From NCBI GenBank assembly GCA_944321295.1, contig CALUKU010000008.1, forward strand, positions 16,516-80,515: a stretch of 64,000 bases of DNA, read 5' to 3'. The notes below the pieces were generated by a model. The model searched no databases, was not told the origin of the DNA, and saw nothing but the letters and a program-made list of their open reading frames with translations. Position 1 is the stretch's first letter. Each line of letters begins with the position of its first letter. Positions 8,241 through 17,814 of this stretch are shown in pieces. The DNA is from an uncultured Prevotella sp. (GTDB taxonomy: Bacteria; Bacteroidota; Bacteroidia; Bacteroidales; Bacteroidaceae). The translations under genes were made by a program, and so were the position numbers.

Positions 8241-9962
8241 ATGACGAGAGTTTTTAGATTGATATACGGGCGGCTGTCGCGTGTGCTGTCGTGGCGGCCG
8301 TTGCCGTTGGTGATAATGCTGCTGCTGGCGGCCTACACGCTGCTGCGTGCCGCCCAGGGGCTTAACCTCAGCGACGACGGCTTCGTGCTGACGGCCTACG
8401 CCGAGGTGTTTGCGGCGCCGGGGTCGGTGGCCTACATGTTCCTGTATTACTGGACGGTGGTGGCCGGCGGGGCGTGGAACGCCGTGGCGGGAGGCCTCGG
8501 CATATACGGCTTCCGCCTGCTTGAGTGCGTTGTGCTGGCGGCCAACGGCGTGCTGGCGGCACGCCTTTCGACGGGTGCCGGCGGGCGTTGGCTGTATGCG
8601 GCGTTAGGTCTTGTGGTGCTGTATGCCAGGCTGAACTGGATAGAAGTGTTCGAGTATAACACGTTCACGGCGCTCGTCACGCTGGTGGTGGTCGCCCTGA
8701 TGATGCGCGCCCTCGTGCGGCGCAGCTGCGCGTGGATGTTCGCGGCGGGCGTGGCGCTGGGCCTTGACGTCTTTGTGCGCCTGCCCAACGTGTGCCTCTG
8801 CCTGCTCATCGTCGTGCTGGTGCCCTATTACCGGCGCTGCCGCGACGGCCGCCTTGCGGTCAGGCTCTTGCTGGCGGCCGCCGGCGGGGCCGTGGCGGGC
8901 GTCGCGCTGACGGTCGGCTGCATGGCGCTGGCCGGGCATTTAGGCTATTTCGTCGAAGCCCTGGGCCATGCGGCGTTCCTCTCCGCCGACCCGGATAACA
9001 GCCACGGGGCGGGCAGCCTGCTGCTCGCCGTCGGGCGCAACTGGGCCTTATACGCCCTCGGCTTCGGCCTCGCGGCGCTCAGCCCGGCGCTGTCGCTGCT
9101 GGTTGAGGGCAGGGTAGGGGGCAAGGCCCTCCGCCGCCTGCTGCACGGCTTGCTGGCGGCCGTGTGGCTGGCGCTTATGTTCGCCTTCAGGAACAACCAT
9201 ATCTACATGATCAACGCCTTAGCCCTTGCGGCCTGTGCCTACGTCGCCTACGAGCGGCGCGCCTGCCTTCGCACGGTCTGCCTGGCGTGGCTGGCCGCGC
9301 TCGTGGCTCTCCTCATGCCGCTGGGCAGCGACCTCGGCGTGCTCTCAACGGGCGTCCACAACCTGTGGGCGGCCGCTCCGTTCGTGCCGTGGGCCTGCGC
9401 GCTGCTGCTCAAGAGGCTGTCGGGCGGGCGGCGGGCGGCGGTCGCCGCGTATGCCGTCGCTACGCTTGCGCTCATCATGGCGAAGGGCGCCGCGGCCACT
9501 ATGGCTCCCGCCTATTACGAGCGGGGCACGCGCCTGACCGACGTCAGCGCCGCCCGCCATCCTCGGGCCAACGTGCTCACCGACGCCCTGACGGCCTCGG
9601 CCGTCGACGGCGCGCTCACCGTCATGCGGGCGCACGTCAGCCCGGGCGACACCGTGCTGTGCGCCGGCGACACGCCCCTGCTGCACTATCTCACGGCCAC
9701 GCGCCCCTACCTGCGCAACCCCTGGCCGTCGGTGTTCGGCCGGGCATACTTCGAGCGGCAGCTGGGCGGCGCCCTGCGCGGCGGCGGGCGGTTGCCCGTG
9801 GCCGTGTGCCGTAGTGCCGATTACTATGTCACTGACGGCTGGCGGCCCGCCTTTAGGCGCTTCCTCGAGGCCGGCGGCTACCGCCGGGTCTACGCCGACG
9901 ACGTGTTTATGGTATTCGTGCCGCAGCGTAACGACGCCGTCGGGACGGCTCCTTCAGACTGA
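8241..9962 (+). CDS. Polytopic membrane protein, possibly GT-C glycosyltransferase-like
   Basis: A 573-residue protein that is mostly membrane-spanning (roughly 10-12 segments) with a soluble C-terminal part of about 130 residues. I do not recognise a named family. An acidic pair follows the first membrane segment (LNLSDDGFVLTAYAEVF), the position where GT-C fold glycosyltransferases of the ArnT/PMT type carry catalytic acids, so a lipid-sugar transferase is a reasonable guess. The gene is clearly more GC-rich than its neighbours, with runs of GGC, CTG and GCC codons. It has its own promoter and terminator and is probably monocistronic. Confidence 0.6.
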   Translation: MTRVFRLIYGRLSRVLSWRPLPLVIMLLLAAYTLLRAAQGLNLSDDGFVLTAYAEVFAAPGSVAYMFLYYWTVVAGGAWNAVAGGLGIYGFRLLECVVLAANGVLAARLSTGAGGRWLYAALGLVVLYARLNWIEVFEYNTFTALVTLVVVALMMRALVRRSCAWMFAAGVALGLDVFVRLPNVCLCLLIVVLVPYYRRCRDGRLAVRLLLAAAGGAVAGVALTVGCMALAGHLGYFVEALGHAAFLSADPDNSHGAGSLLLAVGRNWALYALGFGLAALSPALSLLVEGRVGGKALRRLLHGLLAAVWLALMFAFRNNHIYMINALALAACAYVAYERRACLRTVCLAWLAALVALLMPLGSDLGVLSTGVHNLWAAAPFVPWACALLLKRLSGGRRAAVAAYAVATLALIMAKGAAATMAPAYYERGTRLTDVSAARHPRANVLTDALTASAVDGALTVMRAHVSPGDTVLCAGDTPLLHYLTATRPYLRNPWPSVFGRAYFERQLGGALRGGGRLPVAVCRSADYYVTDGWRPAFRRFLEAGGYRRVYADDVFMVFVPQRNDAVGTAPSD

Positions 9963-10085
9963 CAAAATGCTACTTTCAACCCGTCTGCCGCTTACACATT
10001 GATTTGCGATGAAGCCCTCAGACGGCCGTTCGCGGCAAAATAAATCCTGCGGGCGTAAATATCGCGCTCTCGGGTGTGCATCCGT

Positions 10086-10117
10086 AACCCGCATAAGGCC
10101 AGCGCCTTATGCGGGTT
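10086..10117 (+). terminator. Terminator downstream of the membrane protein gene
   Basis: A 14-bp perfect stem (AACCCGCATAAGGC / GCCTTATGCGGGTT) with a 4-nt loop followed by a modest T-rich stretch. Confidence 0.75.
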
Positions 10118-10157
10118 TCCTTATGTTTTGTGCAACGAAACGCAGCCCTACGCCGTG

Positions 10158-10262
10158 CGAAAGCTATGCTTTCCGTCGGCAAAAGGTAAGCTTTCTGCTG
10201 CCGAAAGCTTACCTCCCGACCGTCAAAAACTTATCTCCCGACGGCCGAAAGCATAGCTCCCT
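10158..10262. repeat. 22-bp-period palindrome array, copy 2 (five units, GC variant)
   Basis: Five palindromic units with the paired dinucleotide at 10163, 10185, 10207, 10229 and 10251, again exactly 22 bp apart. Here most units are AAAGCnnnGCTTT or mixed rather than AAAGGnnnCCTTT. No adjoining long palindrome was found. The remainder of the 620-bp spacer to typA is GC-rich (a C-rich tract at about 10430-10500) with no recognisable gene. Confidence 0.8.
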
Positions 10263-10550
10263 GTTGCGAACGGCTCGCCGCGCGGTGCGCTAAAGCCCCG
10301 TTCGCGCCGATTAAGGGCTTGCCGGCCGTCAGCCGTGAGCTGGTTGCACGTGCCGGCACTACACTTTCGCAAGTGACAATATGACGCCATTTGCGCACGG
10401 AAAGCTTACAATTTGACATCCCGCGGCACGCCCGCCACAGCCGTCCGGCCCAGCCCCTGCATCCCGCCCGGCCGCCCCCGGCGGGCGCAAAAACCCCCGC
10501 CGCAACGTAATTTTCTTAATCCTTAATTCTTAATTCTTAATTTATTAATG

Positions 10551-10558
10551 TAATTTTG
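10551..10558 (+). promoter_or_regulatory. -7 box for typA
   Basis: TAATTTTG, a perfect match. It overlaps the upstream in-frame TTG at 10556, which excludes that codon as the start and supports the ATG at 10583. Confidence 0.7.
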
Positions 10559-10582
10559 CACTCGATTTTACAAGGTATTAGT

Positions 10583-12385
10583 ATGCAGAATATCAGAAAC
10601 ATAGCGATTATCGCCCACGTAGACCACGGCAAGACGACGCTCGTGGACAAGATGATGTTGGCCGGCAACTTGTTCCGCGACGGACAAGACCTCAGCGGCC
10701 AGGTGCTCGACAGCAACGACCTTGAGCGTGAGCGAGGCATAACCATCCTTTCAAAGAACGTTTCGATAAATTGGAAGGGTACGAAGATTAACATCATAGA
10801 CACTCCGGGACACTCCGATTTCGGCGGCGAGGTGGAGCGCGTGCTTAACATGGCCGACGGCTGCCTGCTGCTCGTCGACGCCTTTGAAGGCCCCATGCCG
10901 CAGACGCGCTTCGTGCTGCAGAAGGCCCTCCAGATAGGCCTCAAGCCCATCGTGGTGGTCAACAAGGTCGACAAGCCTAACTGCCGTCCCGAGGAAGTGT
11001 ACGAGATGGTGTTCGACCTGATGTTCTCGCTCAACGCCACCGAGGAGCAGCTCGACTTCCCCGTGGTGTACGGCTCGGCCAAGAACGGCTGGATGGGCGA
11101 GGACTACAAAGTGCCTACGGATAACATCAACTACCTGCTTGACAAGATTGTGGAGGTGATACCCGCGCCTAAGGCCATCGAGGGCACGCCCCAGATGCTC
11201 ATCACCAGTCTTGACTACTCAAGCTATACGGGCCGAATAGCAGTGGGCCGCGTCCACCGCGGCACGCTCGCCGAGGGCATGAACGTAACCATCTGCCACC
11301 GCGACGGCTCGCAGGAGAAAACCAAAATCAAAGAGCTGCACACCTTCGAGGGCATGGGCCACGTCAAGACGCCCAGCGTTTCGAGCGGCGACATCTGCGC
11401 CATCATAGGCCTGGAGAAGTTCGAGATAGGCGATACCATCTGCGACTTCGACAACCCCGAGCCGCTGCCGCCCATCGCGATAGACGAGCCTACGATGAGT
11501 ATGCTGTTCACCATTAACGACTCACCCTTCTTTGGCAAGGAGGGAAAGTATGTCACCAGCCGACACATCAACGACCGCCTGCAGAAGGAACTCGAAAAGA
11601 ACCTCGCCCTGCGCGTGGCCCCCTTCGGCGACTCTACCGACAAGTGGATAGTCAGCGGGCGAGGCGTGCTTCACCTCTCGGTGCTCATCGAGACCATGCG
11701 CCGCGAGGGCTACGAGCTCCAGGTGGGGCAGCCCCAGGTTATATACAAGGAGATTGACGGCCAGAAATGCGAGCCTATCGAGGAGCTGACGATAAACGTT
11801 CCCGAGGAATTCGCCAGCAAGATGATCGACATGGTTACCCGCCGCAAGGGCGAGATGACGTCGATGGAGAGCCAGGCCGACCGCGTCAACATTGAGTTCG
11901 ACATACCCTCGCGCGGCATTATCGGCCTGCGCACCAACGTGCTCACCGCCAGCCAGGGCGAGGCCATCATGGCCCACCGCTTCAAGGAGTACCAGCCCTA
12001 CAAGGGCGACATCACCCGCCGCGTCAACGGCTCTATGATAGCGATGGAGACGGGCACCGCCTTCGCCTACTCGATAGACAAGCTGCAAGACCGCGGCAAG
12101 TTCTTCATCGACCCGGGCGAGGAAGTCTACGCCGGCGAGGTGGTAGGCGAGCACGTGCACGACAACGACCTCGTGGTGAACGTAACCAAGGCCAAGCAGC
12201 TGACCAACACCCGCGCCAGCGGCTCCGACGACAAGGCCCGCATCGTGCCGCGCACGGTGCTCTCGCTCGAAGAGGCCCTCGAGTACATCAAGGAAGACGA
12301 GCTGGTGGAGGTCACGCCCAAGTCGATGCGCATGCGCAAGATAATCCTCGACCACAACGACCGCAAGCGCGCCAACAAGCAATAA
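10583..12385 (+). CDS. typA: Ribosome-associated translational GTPase TypA/BipA
   Basis: A 600-residue GTPase of the EF-G superfamily that binds 70S ribosomes and helps 50S assembly under cold or stress. G motifs are intact: HVDHGKTT (G1), [16 protein letters not shown] (G3), NKVDK (G4). Domain II, EF-G-like domains III and V, and the TypA-specific C-terminal region with SRGIIGLR and [18 protein letters not shown] follow. Length is standard. The frame extends 9 codons upstream to a TTG, but the promoter lies across it. A hairpin separates it from mtnN. Confidence 0.97.
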   Translation: MQNIRNIAIIAHVDHGKTTLVDKMMLAGNLFRDGQDLSGQVLDSNDLERERGITILSKNVSINWKGTKINIIDTPGHSDFGGEVERVLNMADGCLLLVDAFEGPMPQTRFVLQKALQIGLKPIVVVNKVDKPNCRPEEVYEMVFDLMFSLNATEEQLDFPVVYGSAKNGWMGEDYKVPTDNINYLLDKIVEVIPAPKAIEGTPQMLITSLDYSSYTGRIAVGRVHRGTLAEGMNVTICHRDGSQEKTKIKELHTFEGMGHVKTPSVSSGDICAIIGLEKFEIGDTICDFDNPEPLPPIAIDEPTMSMLFTINDSPFFGKEGKYVTSRHINDRLQKELEKNLALRVAPFGDSTDKWIVSGRGVLHLSVLIETMRREGYELQVGQPQVIYKEIDGQKCEPIEELTINVPEEFASKMIDMVTRRKGEMTSMESQADRVNIEFDIPSRGIIGLRTNVLTASQGEAIMAHRFKEYQPYKGDITRRVNGSMIAMETGTAFAYSIDKLQDRGKFFIDPGEEVYAGEVVGEHVHDNDLVVNVTKAKQLTNTRASGSDDKARIVPRTVLSLEEALEYIKEDELVEVTPKSMRMRKIILDHNDRKRANKQ

Positions 12386-12416
12386 CGGCCGCCGCCACGG
12401 CGGCTGCCTACCGTAA

Positions 12417-12455
12417 CGTGCAAGCGCCGTGGCCCCCGGCTGCGGCGCTTGCACG
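12417..12455 (+). terminator. Terminator-like hairpin between typA and mtnN
   Basis: A 13-bp perfect stem (CGTGCAAGCGCCG and its complement at 12443-12455) with a GC-rich 13-nt loop and a weak T-rich tail. Termination may be partial, as no separate mtnN promoter box is evident. Confidence 0.6.
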
Positions 12456-12529
12456 CGATTTTATCACCACAACCCCGTTGCGCCACCGCGTCATGCGTGC
12501 CGGCGCAACGCAAACAACACCTTAAGAAA

Positions 12530-13213
12530 ATGAGAATAGGCATAATAGTGGCCATGGACAAGGAGCTGGCACAGCTCCGCACGCTGCTGGGCGACGCCCG
12601 CACGGAGAGCCGCCACGGCATGGAGTTCATCCTCGGCAGCGTTGCCGGTAAGGAGGTCGTGCTGCAAAAGTGCGGCATAGGCAAGGTAAACTCGGCCATC
12701 GGCGCCGTAGAGATGATTGACTGCTACGCGCCCGACGTAGTCGTTTCGAGCGGCGTTGCCGGCGGGGCCGACAGCCGCATGAGCGTAGGCGACGTCGTAG
12801 TGGGCACCGAATACTGCTACCACGACGCCTACTGCGGCGACGAGTGCGCCTTCGGCCAGATTATGGGCATGCCCCCCGTCTTCAAGGCCGGCGAGGGCCT
12901 GGCCGATAAGGCCTTGGCCGCCTGCGCGCCCACGGCCGCCCACGGCGGACTGATAGTCAGCGGCGAGTGGTTCGTCGACAGCAAGCAGAAGATGCGCGCC
13001 ATACTCGCCCGCTGCCCCAAGGCCGTCGCCGTTGACATGGAGAGCTGCTCCATCGCCCAGACGTGCCACGTCTACGGCGTGCCCTTCGTCAGCTTCCGCA
13101 TAATCAGCGACCTGCCCCTCTGCGACGAGAAGGCCTCGCAGTACTTCGACTTCTGGGAGCGCCTGGCCGACGGCACGTTCAACGTCACACGCCGCCTGAT
13201 AGAGGCCCTCTGA
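12530..13213 (+). CDS. mtnN: 5'-methylthioadenosine/S-adenosylhomocysteine nucleosidase
   Basis: A 227-residue nucleosidase that removes adenine from S-adenosylhomocysteine and methylthioadenosine. Recognised by MRIGIIVAMDKELAQL at the start, CGIGKVNSAIG, SGVAGGAD, and VDMESCSIAQTCHVYGVPF near the C terminus with the catalytic acids. The frame extends upstream to 12449, but the ATG at 12530 begins the conserved fold. It is followed 43 nt later by luxS. Together they detoxify S-adenosylhomocysteine to homocysteine and release the AI-2 precursor. Confidence 0.96.
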   Translation: MRIGIIVAMDKELAQLRTLLGDARTESRHGMEFILGSVAGKEVVLQKCGIGKVNSAIGAVEMIDCYAPDVVVSSGVAGGADSRMSVGDVVVGTEYCYHDAYCGDECAFGQIMGMPPVFKAGEGLADKALAACAPTAAHGGLIVSGEWFVDSKQKMRAILARCPKAVAVDMESCSIAQTCHVYGVPFVSFRIISDLPLCDEKASQYFDFWERLADGTFNVTRRLIEAL

Positions 13214-13256
13214 GCCCCGGGCGGCCGTCATGAACATCATTAAACAACACGCAACA

Positions 13257-13739
13257 ATGGAAAAGATACCAAGCTTTACTATAAACCACGCCCTGCTTAA
13301 GCGCGGCGTTTACGTTTCACGCAAGGACGAGGTGGCCGGCGGCGTGGTAACGACCTTCGACATACGCATGAAGGAACCCAACCGCGAGCCCGCCCTGCAC
13401 CCCGGCGCCCTGCACACGATAGAGCACCTGGCCGCGACTTACCTGCGCAACGACCCCGAGTGGCGCGACCGAGTAGTCTACTGGGGTCCCATGGGCTGCC
13501 TCACGGGCAACTACCTGCTGCTGAAGGGCGACCTCTGCCCGCGCGACATCATAGGCCTCATGCGCCGTACGTTCGCCTTCATCGCCGAGTTCGACGGCGA
13601 CGTGCCCGGCGCCGCGCCCGAGGACTGCGGCAACTACCTGCTGCACGACCTGCCCATGGCACGCTACGAGGCCGCCAAATACCTGCGCGAGGTGCTCGAT
13701 GTGATAGCCGACGACAACATGACATACCCCGGAAAGTAA
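13257..13739 (+). CDS. luxS: S-ribosylhomocysteine lyase
   Basis: A 160-residue LuxS, cleaving S-ribosylhomocysteine into homocysteine and DPD, the AI-2 precursor. The metal ligands are present: H53 and H57 in HTIEH and C124 in EDCGNY. GCLTGNYLL is also typical. The frame opens at 13230, but the ATG at 13257 (MEKIPSF) matches the family start. It lies directly after mtnN, its metabolic partner, and 21 nt before a MATE transporter, so the three genes are likely one operon. Confidence 0.97.
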   Translation: MEKIPSFTINHALLKRGVYVSRKDEVAGGVVTTFDIRMKEPNREPALHPGALHTIEHLAATYLRNDPEWRDRVVYWGPMGCLTGNYLLLKGDLCPRDIIGLMRRTFAFIAEFDGDVPGAAPEDCGNYLLHDLPMARYEAAKYLREVLDVIADDNMTYPGK

Positions 13740-13760
13740 GCCGCAGGCGGCCATCAAGGC

Positions 13761-15062
13761 ATGGACAGACGCAATAAGGACATCCTGCGGATAGCCCTCC
13801 CCGCCATCGTGAGCAACATCACGGTGCCTCTGCTCGGGCTTGTCGACGTGGCCATCGTCGGCCATCTCGGCGCGGCGGCATACATCGGCGCCATCGCCGT
13901 GGGAGGAATGACGTTCAACGTGATGTACTGGATATTCGGTTTCCTGCGCATGGGCACCAGCGGAATGACGTCGCAGGCCCTCGGGCGGCGCGACCTCGGC
14001 GAGTCGGCGCGCGTGCTGGTGCGCTCGCTGGGCATAGCCTTCGCCATAGCCTTGGCGCTCGTCGTGCTGCAGGTGCCGCTGCTCAGGCTGGCCATGTGGG
14101 TGATGCATCCCACGCCAGAGGTTGCCCGCCTGGCCTCCACCTATTATAATATACTGATATGGGGGGCGCCCGCCATGCTCGGGCTGTTCGGCCTTACGGG
14201 CTGGTGCATTGGCATGCAGAACTCACGCATACCGATGGCCGTGGCCATAACGCAGAACGTTGTCAACATAGCGGCCAGCCTCATGCTCGTCTACGGCTTC
14301 GGCCTTAAGGTCGAGGGCGTGGCCTCCGGCACGCTCATCGCCCAGTATTCGGGCTTCCTGATGTCGCTGCTGCTGTGCGCCAAGGCCTACGGCCGGCTGC
14401 GCAGGCACTTCTCGTGGCAGGGCGTGTGGCGGCGTTCGGCCATGGCACACTTCTTCGGCGTTAACCGCGACATATTCTTCCGCACGCTCTGCATGGTGTC
14501 GGTCATGCTGTTCTTCACGTCGGCCGGCTCGTGGCAGGGCGACGTCGTGCTCGCCGTCAACACGCTGCTCATGCAGCTTTACCTGCTCTTCTCTTACGTG
14601 ATGGACGGCTTCGCCTACGCCGGCGAGGCCATGAGCGGCAAGTATTACGGGGCGCGCAACGGCGCGGCCTTTGCCGATACGGTTAGGAAACTGTTCCTCT
14701 GGGGCCTCGGCATGGCGCTCGGCTTCACGGCGGCGTATGCCTTCGGCGGCGACGCCTTCCTGCGCCTGCTGACCGACGAGCCTTCCGTCGTCGCTGCGGC
14801 AGGCGAGTATTGGTATTGGGCGCTGGCCATCCCGCTGGCCGGAATGGCGGCTTTCGTGTGGGACGGGGTGTTCATCGGCATTACGGCCACTCGCGGCATG
14901 CTGCTCTCTATGTTTGCCGCCGCGGTGACGTTCTTCGTGCTTTACTACGCCTTGCGCGGCCCTATGGGCAACCACGGGCTGTGGCTCGCCTTCATAGCCT
15001 ACATGGCCGTGCGCGGCCTGGCGCAGGGCCTGATATTCAGGAGATTGCGCCCCGTGGGCTGA
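13761..15062 (+). CDS. MATE family efflux transporter (DinF/NorM type)
   Basis: A 433-residue transporter with 12 predicted membrane segments arranged as two six-helix bundles. The N-terminal bundle contains LPAIVSNITVPLLGLVDVAIVGHLG, typical of DinF-like MATE proteins. These export cationic drugs or metabolites in exchange for sodium or protons. Placement 21 nt after luxS suggests co-transcription with the AI-2 pathway; whether the substrate is related cannot be told from the sequence. Confidence 0.93.
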   Translation: MDRRNKDILRIALPAIVSNITVPLLGLVDVAIVGHLGAAAYIGAIAVGGMTFNVMYWIFGFLRMGTSGMTSQALGRRDLGESARVLVRSLGIAFAIALALVVLQVPLLRLAMWVMHPTPEVARLASTYYNILIWGAPAMLGLFGLTGWCIGMQNSRIPMAVAITQNVVNIAASLMLVYGFGLKVEGVASGTLIAQYSGFLMSLLLCAKAYGRLRRHFSWQGVWRRSAMAHFFGVNRDIFFRTLCMVSVMLFFTSAGSWQGDVVLAVNTLLMQLYLLFSYVMDGFAYAGEAMSGKYYGARNGAAFADTVRKLFLWGLGMALGFTAAYAFGGDAFLRLLTDEPSVVAAAGEYWYWALAIPLAGMAAFVWDGVFIGITATRGMLLSMFAAAVTFFVLYYALRGPMGNHGLWLAFIAYMAVRGLAQGLIFRRLRPVG

Positions 15063-15156
15063 CGGACGTTCGCCCGTGCGGCGGCCGACGGCCGGCCGCG
15101 CAGGCGATAATAGCTCTTTTCACTGTAATTTATTTTGAATTACGCCCGGCTTGCAC

Positions 15157-15164
15157 TATCTTTG
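15157..15164 (+). promoter_or_regulatory. Promoter of the YfhO-type gene
   Basis: TATCTTTG -7 box with TTTTG at 15133-15137 as the -33 element, about 20 nt apart. The upstream in-frame start at 15151 is excluded because it overlaps the promoter; the ATG is at 15202. Confidence 0.75.
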
Positions 15165-15201
15165 CACGTCGGAAAACTATTACGAAAAAACGCAAAATAC
15201 A

Positions 15202-17703
15202 ATGGAAACTTGGAAAAAATACCTGCCTGACGTTCTGGCAGTTGTGCTCTTCGCATTGATTTCGCTGGCTTACTTCTTCCCGGCGGACATCGAGGGCAAG
15301 GTGATTTACCAGCATGACTCGGCCGCCAGCAAGGGACTCGGCCGCGAGATGGCCGAGCATAAGGAGCAGACCGGCGAGGTTACGCGGTGGATGAACTCAG
15401 TGTTCAGCGGCATGCCGACCTACCAGACCGCCCCGGCCTACGGCAGCACGAAGGCCCTGGGCGTTGCCGAGAAGTTCTATCACCTGTTCCTTCCCGAGTA
15501 TGTATGGTACCTCTTCGCCTACATGCTGGGCTTCTACATCCTGTTGAGGGCGTTCGATTTCAGGCAGTCGCTTGCCGTCTTAGGCTCAATCATCTGGGCT
15601 TTCTCAAGTTATTTCCTAATCATCATAGCGGCCGGACACATCTGGAAGGTCATGGCCTTGGCGTATCTGCCGCCGATGATAGCCGGCGTCGTGCTGTCGT
15701 ATAGGGGCAAATACCTGTTGGGACTCATAGTGACGGCCGTCTTCGCGGCCTTCGAGGTCAACGCCAACCACGTGCAGATGACGTATTACTTCCTGTTCGT
15801 CATCCTCTTCATGGTGATCGCTTATCTCGTTGAAGCCATCCGCACCAAGCGGCTCAACCACTTCTTCAAGGCCACGGCGGTGTGCGCCGCCGGCGCCGTC
15901 ATCGGCATTTGCCTCAACCTGAGCAACCTTTACCACACGTGGGAGTACAGCAAGGAGTCGATGCGCGGCAAGAGCGAGCTTGTAAGCAAAGGCTCTTCCA
16001 ACCAAAGCTCGAGCGGCCTTGACCGCGACTACATCACCCAGTGGAGCTACGGGATAGGCGAAACCTGGACGCTGCTCGTGCCCAACACCAAGGGCGGAGC
16101 CACCGTTCCGCTGTCTGAGAGCGAAACGGCCATGAAGCACGCCAACCCCGAGTTCACCCCGATATACCAGCAGATGTTCCAGTATTGGGGCGAGCAGCCC
16201 ATGACGAGCGGTCCCGTTTACGTCGGCGCCTTCGTGCTCATGCTGTTCGTCCTCGGGCTTTTCATAGTGAAAGGGCCCGTCAAGTGGGCGCTGGTTGCTG
16301 CCACGGTGCTGTCGGTACTGCTGTCGTGGGGTAAGAACTTCATGCCCTTTACCGACTTCTTCATCGACTACGTGCCGATGTACTCCAAGTTCCGCACGGT
16401 GGCGTCGATACTCGTCATAGCCGAGTTCGCCATCCCCCTGCTCGCCATGCTGGCGCTCAAGAAGGTGGTTGACGACCCCTCGCTGCTTACGCGTAAAGTC
16501 AAATACGTCTACGCAAGCTTCGCCCTCACTGGCGGCATAGCGCTCCTGTTCGCCCTCATGCCGGGCATGTTCTTCTCCGACTTCATATCTTCGCAGGAGG
16601 TCAAGGCCCTCACCACGCTCCCGCAGGAGTATGTCGTGCCCGTCATGGAGAACCTGCGCGAGATGCGTAAGGCCGTCTTCACGGCCGACTGCTGGCGCTC
16701 GGTGCTCATCATAGTGATAGGCACGTTGTGCCTGCTGCTCTTCAAGGCCAAGAAACTTAAGGCCGTCCACATGGTCGGCGCGATAATAGTGCTCTGCCTG
16801 ATAGACCTCTGGCAGGTTGACAAACGCTACCTCAACGACTCTATGTTCTCGCCGAAGAGCGTCAGGGAAATGCCCATACAGATGACCGAAACCGACAAGC
16901 TGATACTTGAGGACAAGACCGACATGGGCAACTTCCGCGTCCTTAACTTCGCGACGAGCACCTTCAACGAGAACGAAACGTCGTATTACCATAACAGCAT
17001 AGGCGGTTACCACGCAGCCAAGCTGCGCCGCTACCAGGACATGATAGACCATTACATCATGCCGGAGATGCAGGCTCTGATGCCCGCCGTTGTCAAGGCG
17101 GGCGGCGACATGACGCAGGTTGACGGCGACAGCTTGTGCCCCGTGCTCAACATGCTCAACGCACGCTACTTCATCCTGCCCCTGCAGGACGGCCAGACGG
17201 TGCCCCTGCTCAACCCGTACGTGCACGGTCCGGCATGGTTCGTCGACAGGCTGACCTACGTTGACAATGCCAACGCCGAGATTGACGCCGTAGGCAAGAT
17301 TGACATACGCCACGAGGCCGTGGCCGACAAGCGCTTCAAGGAGCAGCTGAAGGAGGCCTCCGTGCAGGACAGCACTTCGGTGGTGAAGCTTACGTCGTAC
17401 ATGTCTAACAAGCTGACTTACGACGTCAGCTCGACTAAGGGCGGCGTGATAGTGTTCTCGGAGGTGTATTATCCGGGATGGACGGCCACCGTCGACGGCA
17501 GTCCGGCCGAGCTTGGGCGCGTCAACTACCTGCTAAGGGCGGTCAACGTGGCGCCCGGCAAGCATAAGGTAGAACTTGAGTTCCACCCGCGGTCGGTGGC
17601 TACCACCGAAACGATAGCCTACGTTGCCTATGCCGTATTGCTGGCGCTGATAGCCTTCGTGGTGTATCTTAACATGAAAGGCAGGCGCTCCGTGAAGGAG
17701 TAA
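15202..17703 (+). CDS. YfhO family membrane protein
   Basis: An 833-residue polytopic protein of the YfhO (DUF6311/GT-C-like) family, with about 12-13 membrane segments over residues 1-540 and a C-terminal beta-rich domain (FSEVYYPGWTATVDG), the hallmark of the family. In Gram-positive bacteria YfhO proteins are implicated in glycosylation of surface polymers; in Bacteroidetes the substrate is unknown. The N-terminal VIYQHDSAASKGLGREMAEHKE and FSGMPTYQ segments are characteristic. It has its own promoter and ends at a strong bidirectional terminator. Confidence 0.9.
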   Translation: METWKKYLPDVLAVVLFALISLAYFFPADIEGKVIYQHDSAASKGLGREMAEHKEQTGEVTRWMNSVFSGMPTYQTAPAYGSTKALGVAEKFYHLFLPEYVWYLFAYMLGFYILLRAFDFRQSLAVLGSIIWAFSSYFLIIIAAGHIWKVMALAYLPPMIAGVVLSYRGKYLLGLIVTAVFAAFEVNANHVQMTYYFLFVILFMVIAYLVEAIRTKRLNHFFKATAVCAAGAVIGICLNLSNLYHTWEYSKESMRGKSELVSKGSSNQSSSGLDRDYITQWSYGIGETWTLLVPNTKGGATVPLSESETAMKHANPEFTPIYQQMFQYWGEQPMTSGPVYVGAFVLMLFVLGLFIVKGPVKWALVAATVLSVLLSWGKNFMPFTDFFIDYVPMYSKFRTVASILVIAEFAIPLLAMLALKKVVDDPSLLTRKVKYVYASFALTGGIALLFALMPGMFFSDFISSQEVKALTTLPQEYVVPVMENLREMRKAVFTADCWRSVLIIVIGTLCLLLFKAKKLKAVHMVGAIIVLCLIDLWQVDKRYLNDSMFSPKSVREMPIQMTETDKLILEDKTDMGNFRVLNFATSTFNENETSYYHNSIGGYHAAKLRRYQDMIDHYIMPEMQALMPAVVKAGGDMTQVDGDSLCPVLNMLNARYFILPLQDGQTVPLLNPYVHGPAWFVDRLTYVDNANAEIDAVGKIDIRHEAVADKRFKEQLKEASVQDSTSVVKLTSYMSNKLTYDVSSTKGGVIVFSEVYYPGWTATVDGSPAELGRVNYLLRAVNVAPGKHKVELEFHPRSVATTETIAYVAYAVLLALIAFVVYLNMKGRRSVKE

Positions 17704-17753
17704 CGCCTGCCGAGGCTTGACGGCAGGCCTGCTGTCAGCAATAAGATGAACAC

Positions 17754-17802
17754 AAAAAACCGTGGCCCTGCCAGGCGTTTGCCGGCAGGGCCACGGTTTT
17801 TT
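17754..17802. terminator. Bidirectional terminator between YfhO and MORN-like genes
   Basis: A perfect 19-bp stem (arms 17754-17772 and 17784-17802) flanked by six A on one side and six T on the other, so it works on both strands. Confidence 0.95.
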
Positions 17803-17814
17803 GTGATGCGCCAG

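Noticed and set aside
15616-17313. 565-codon open frame antisense to the YfhO gene
   Set aside because: It mirrors a well-supported gene, has Arg/His/Val-rich composition typical of reverse frames in GC-rich codons, and no domain is recognisable.
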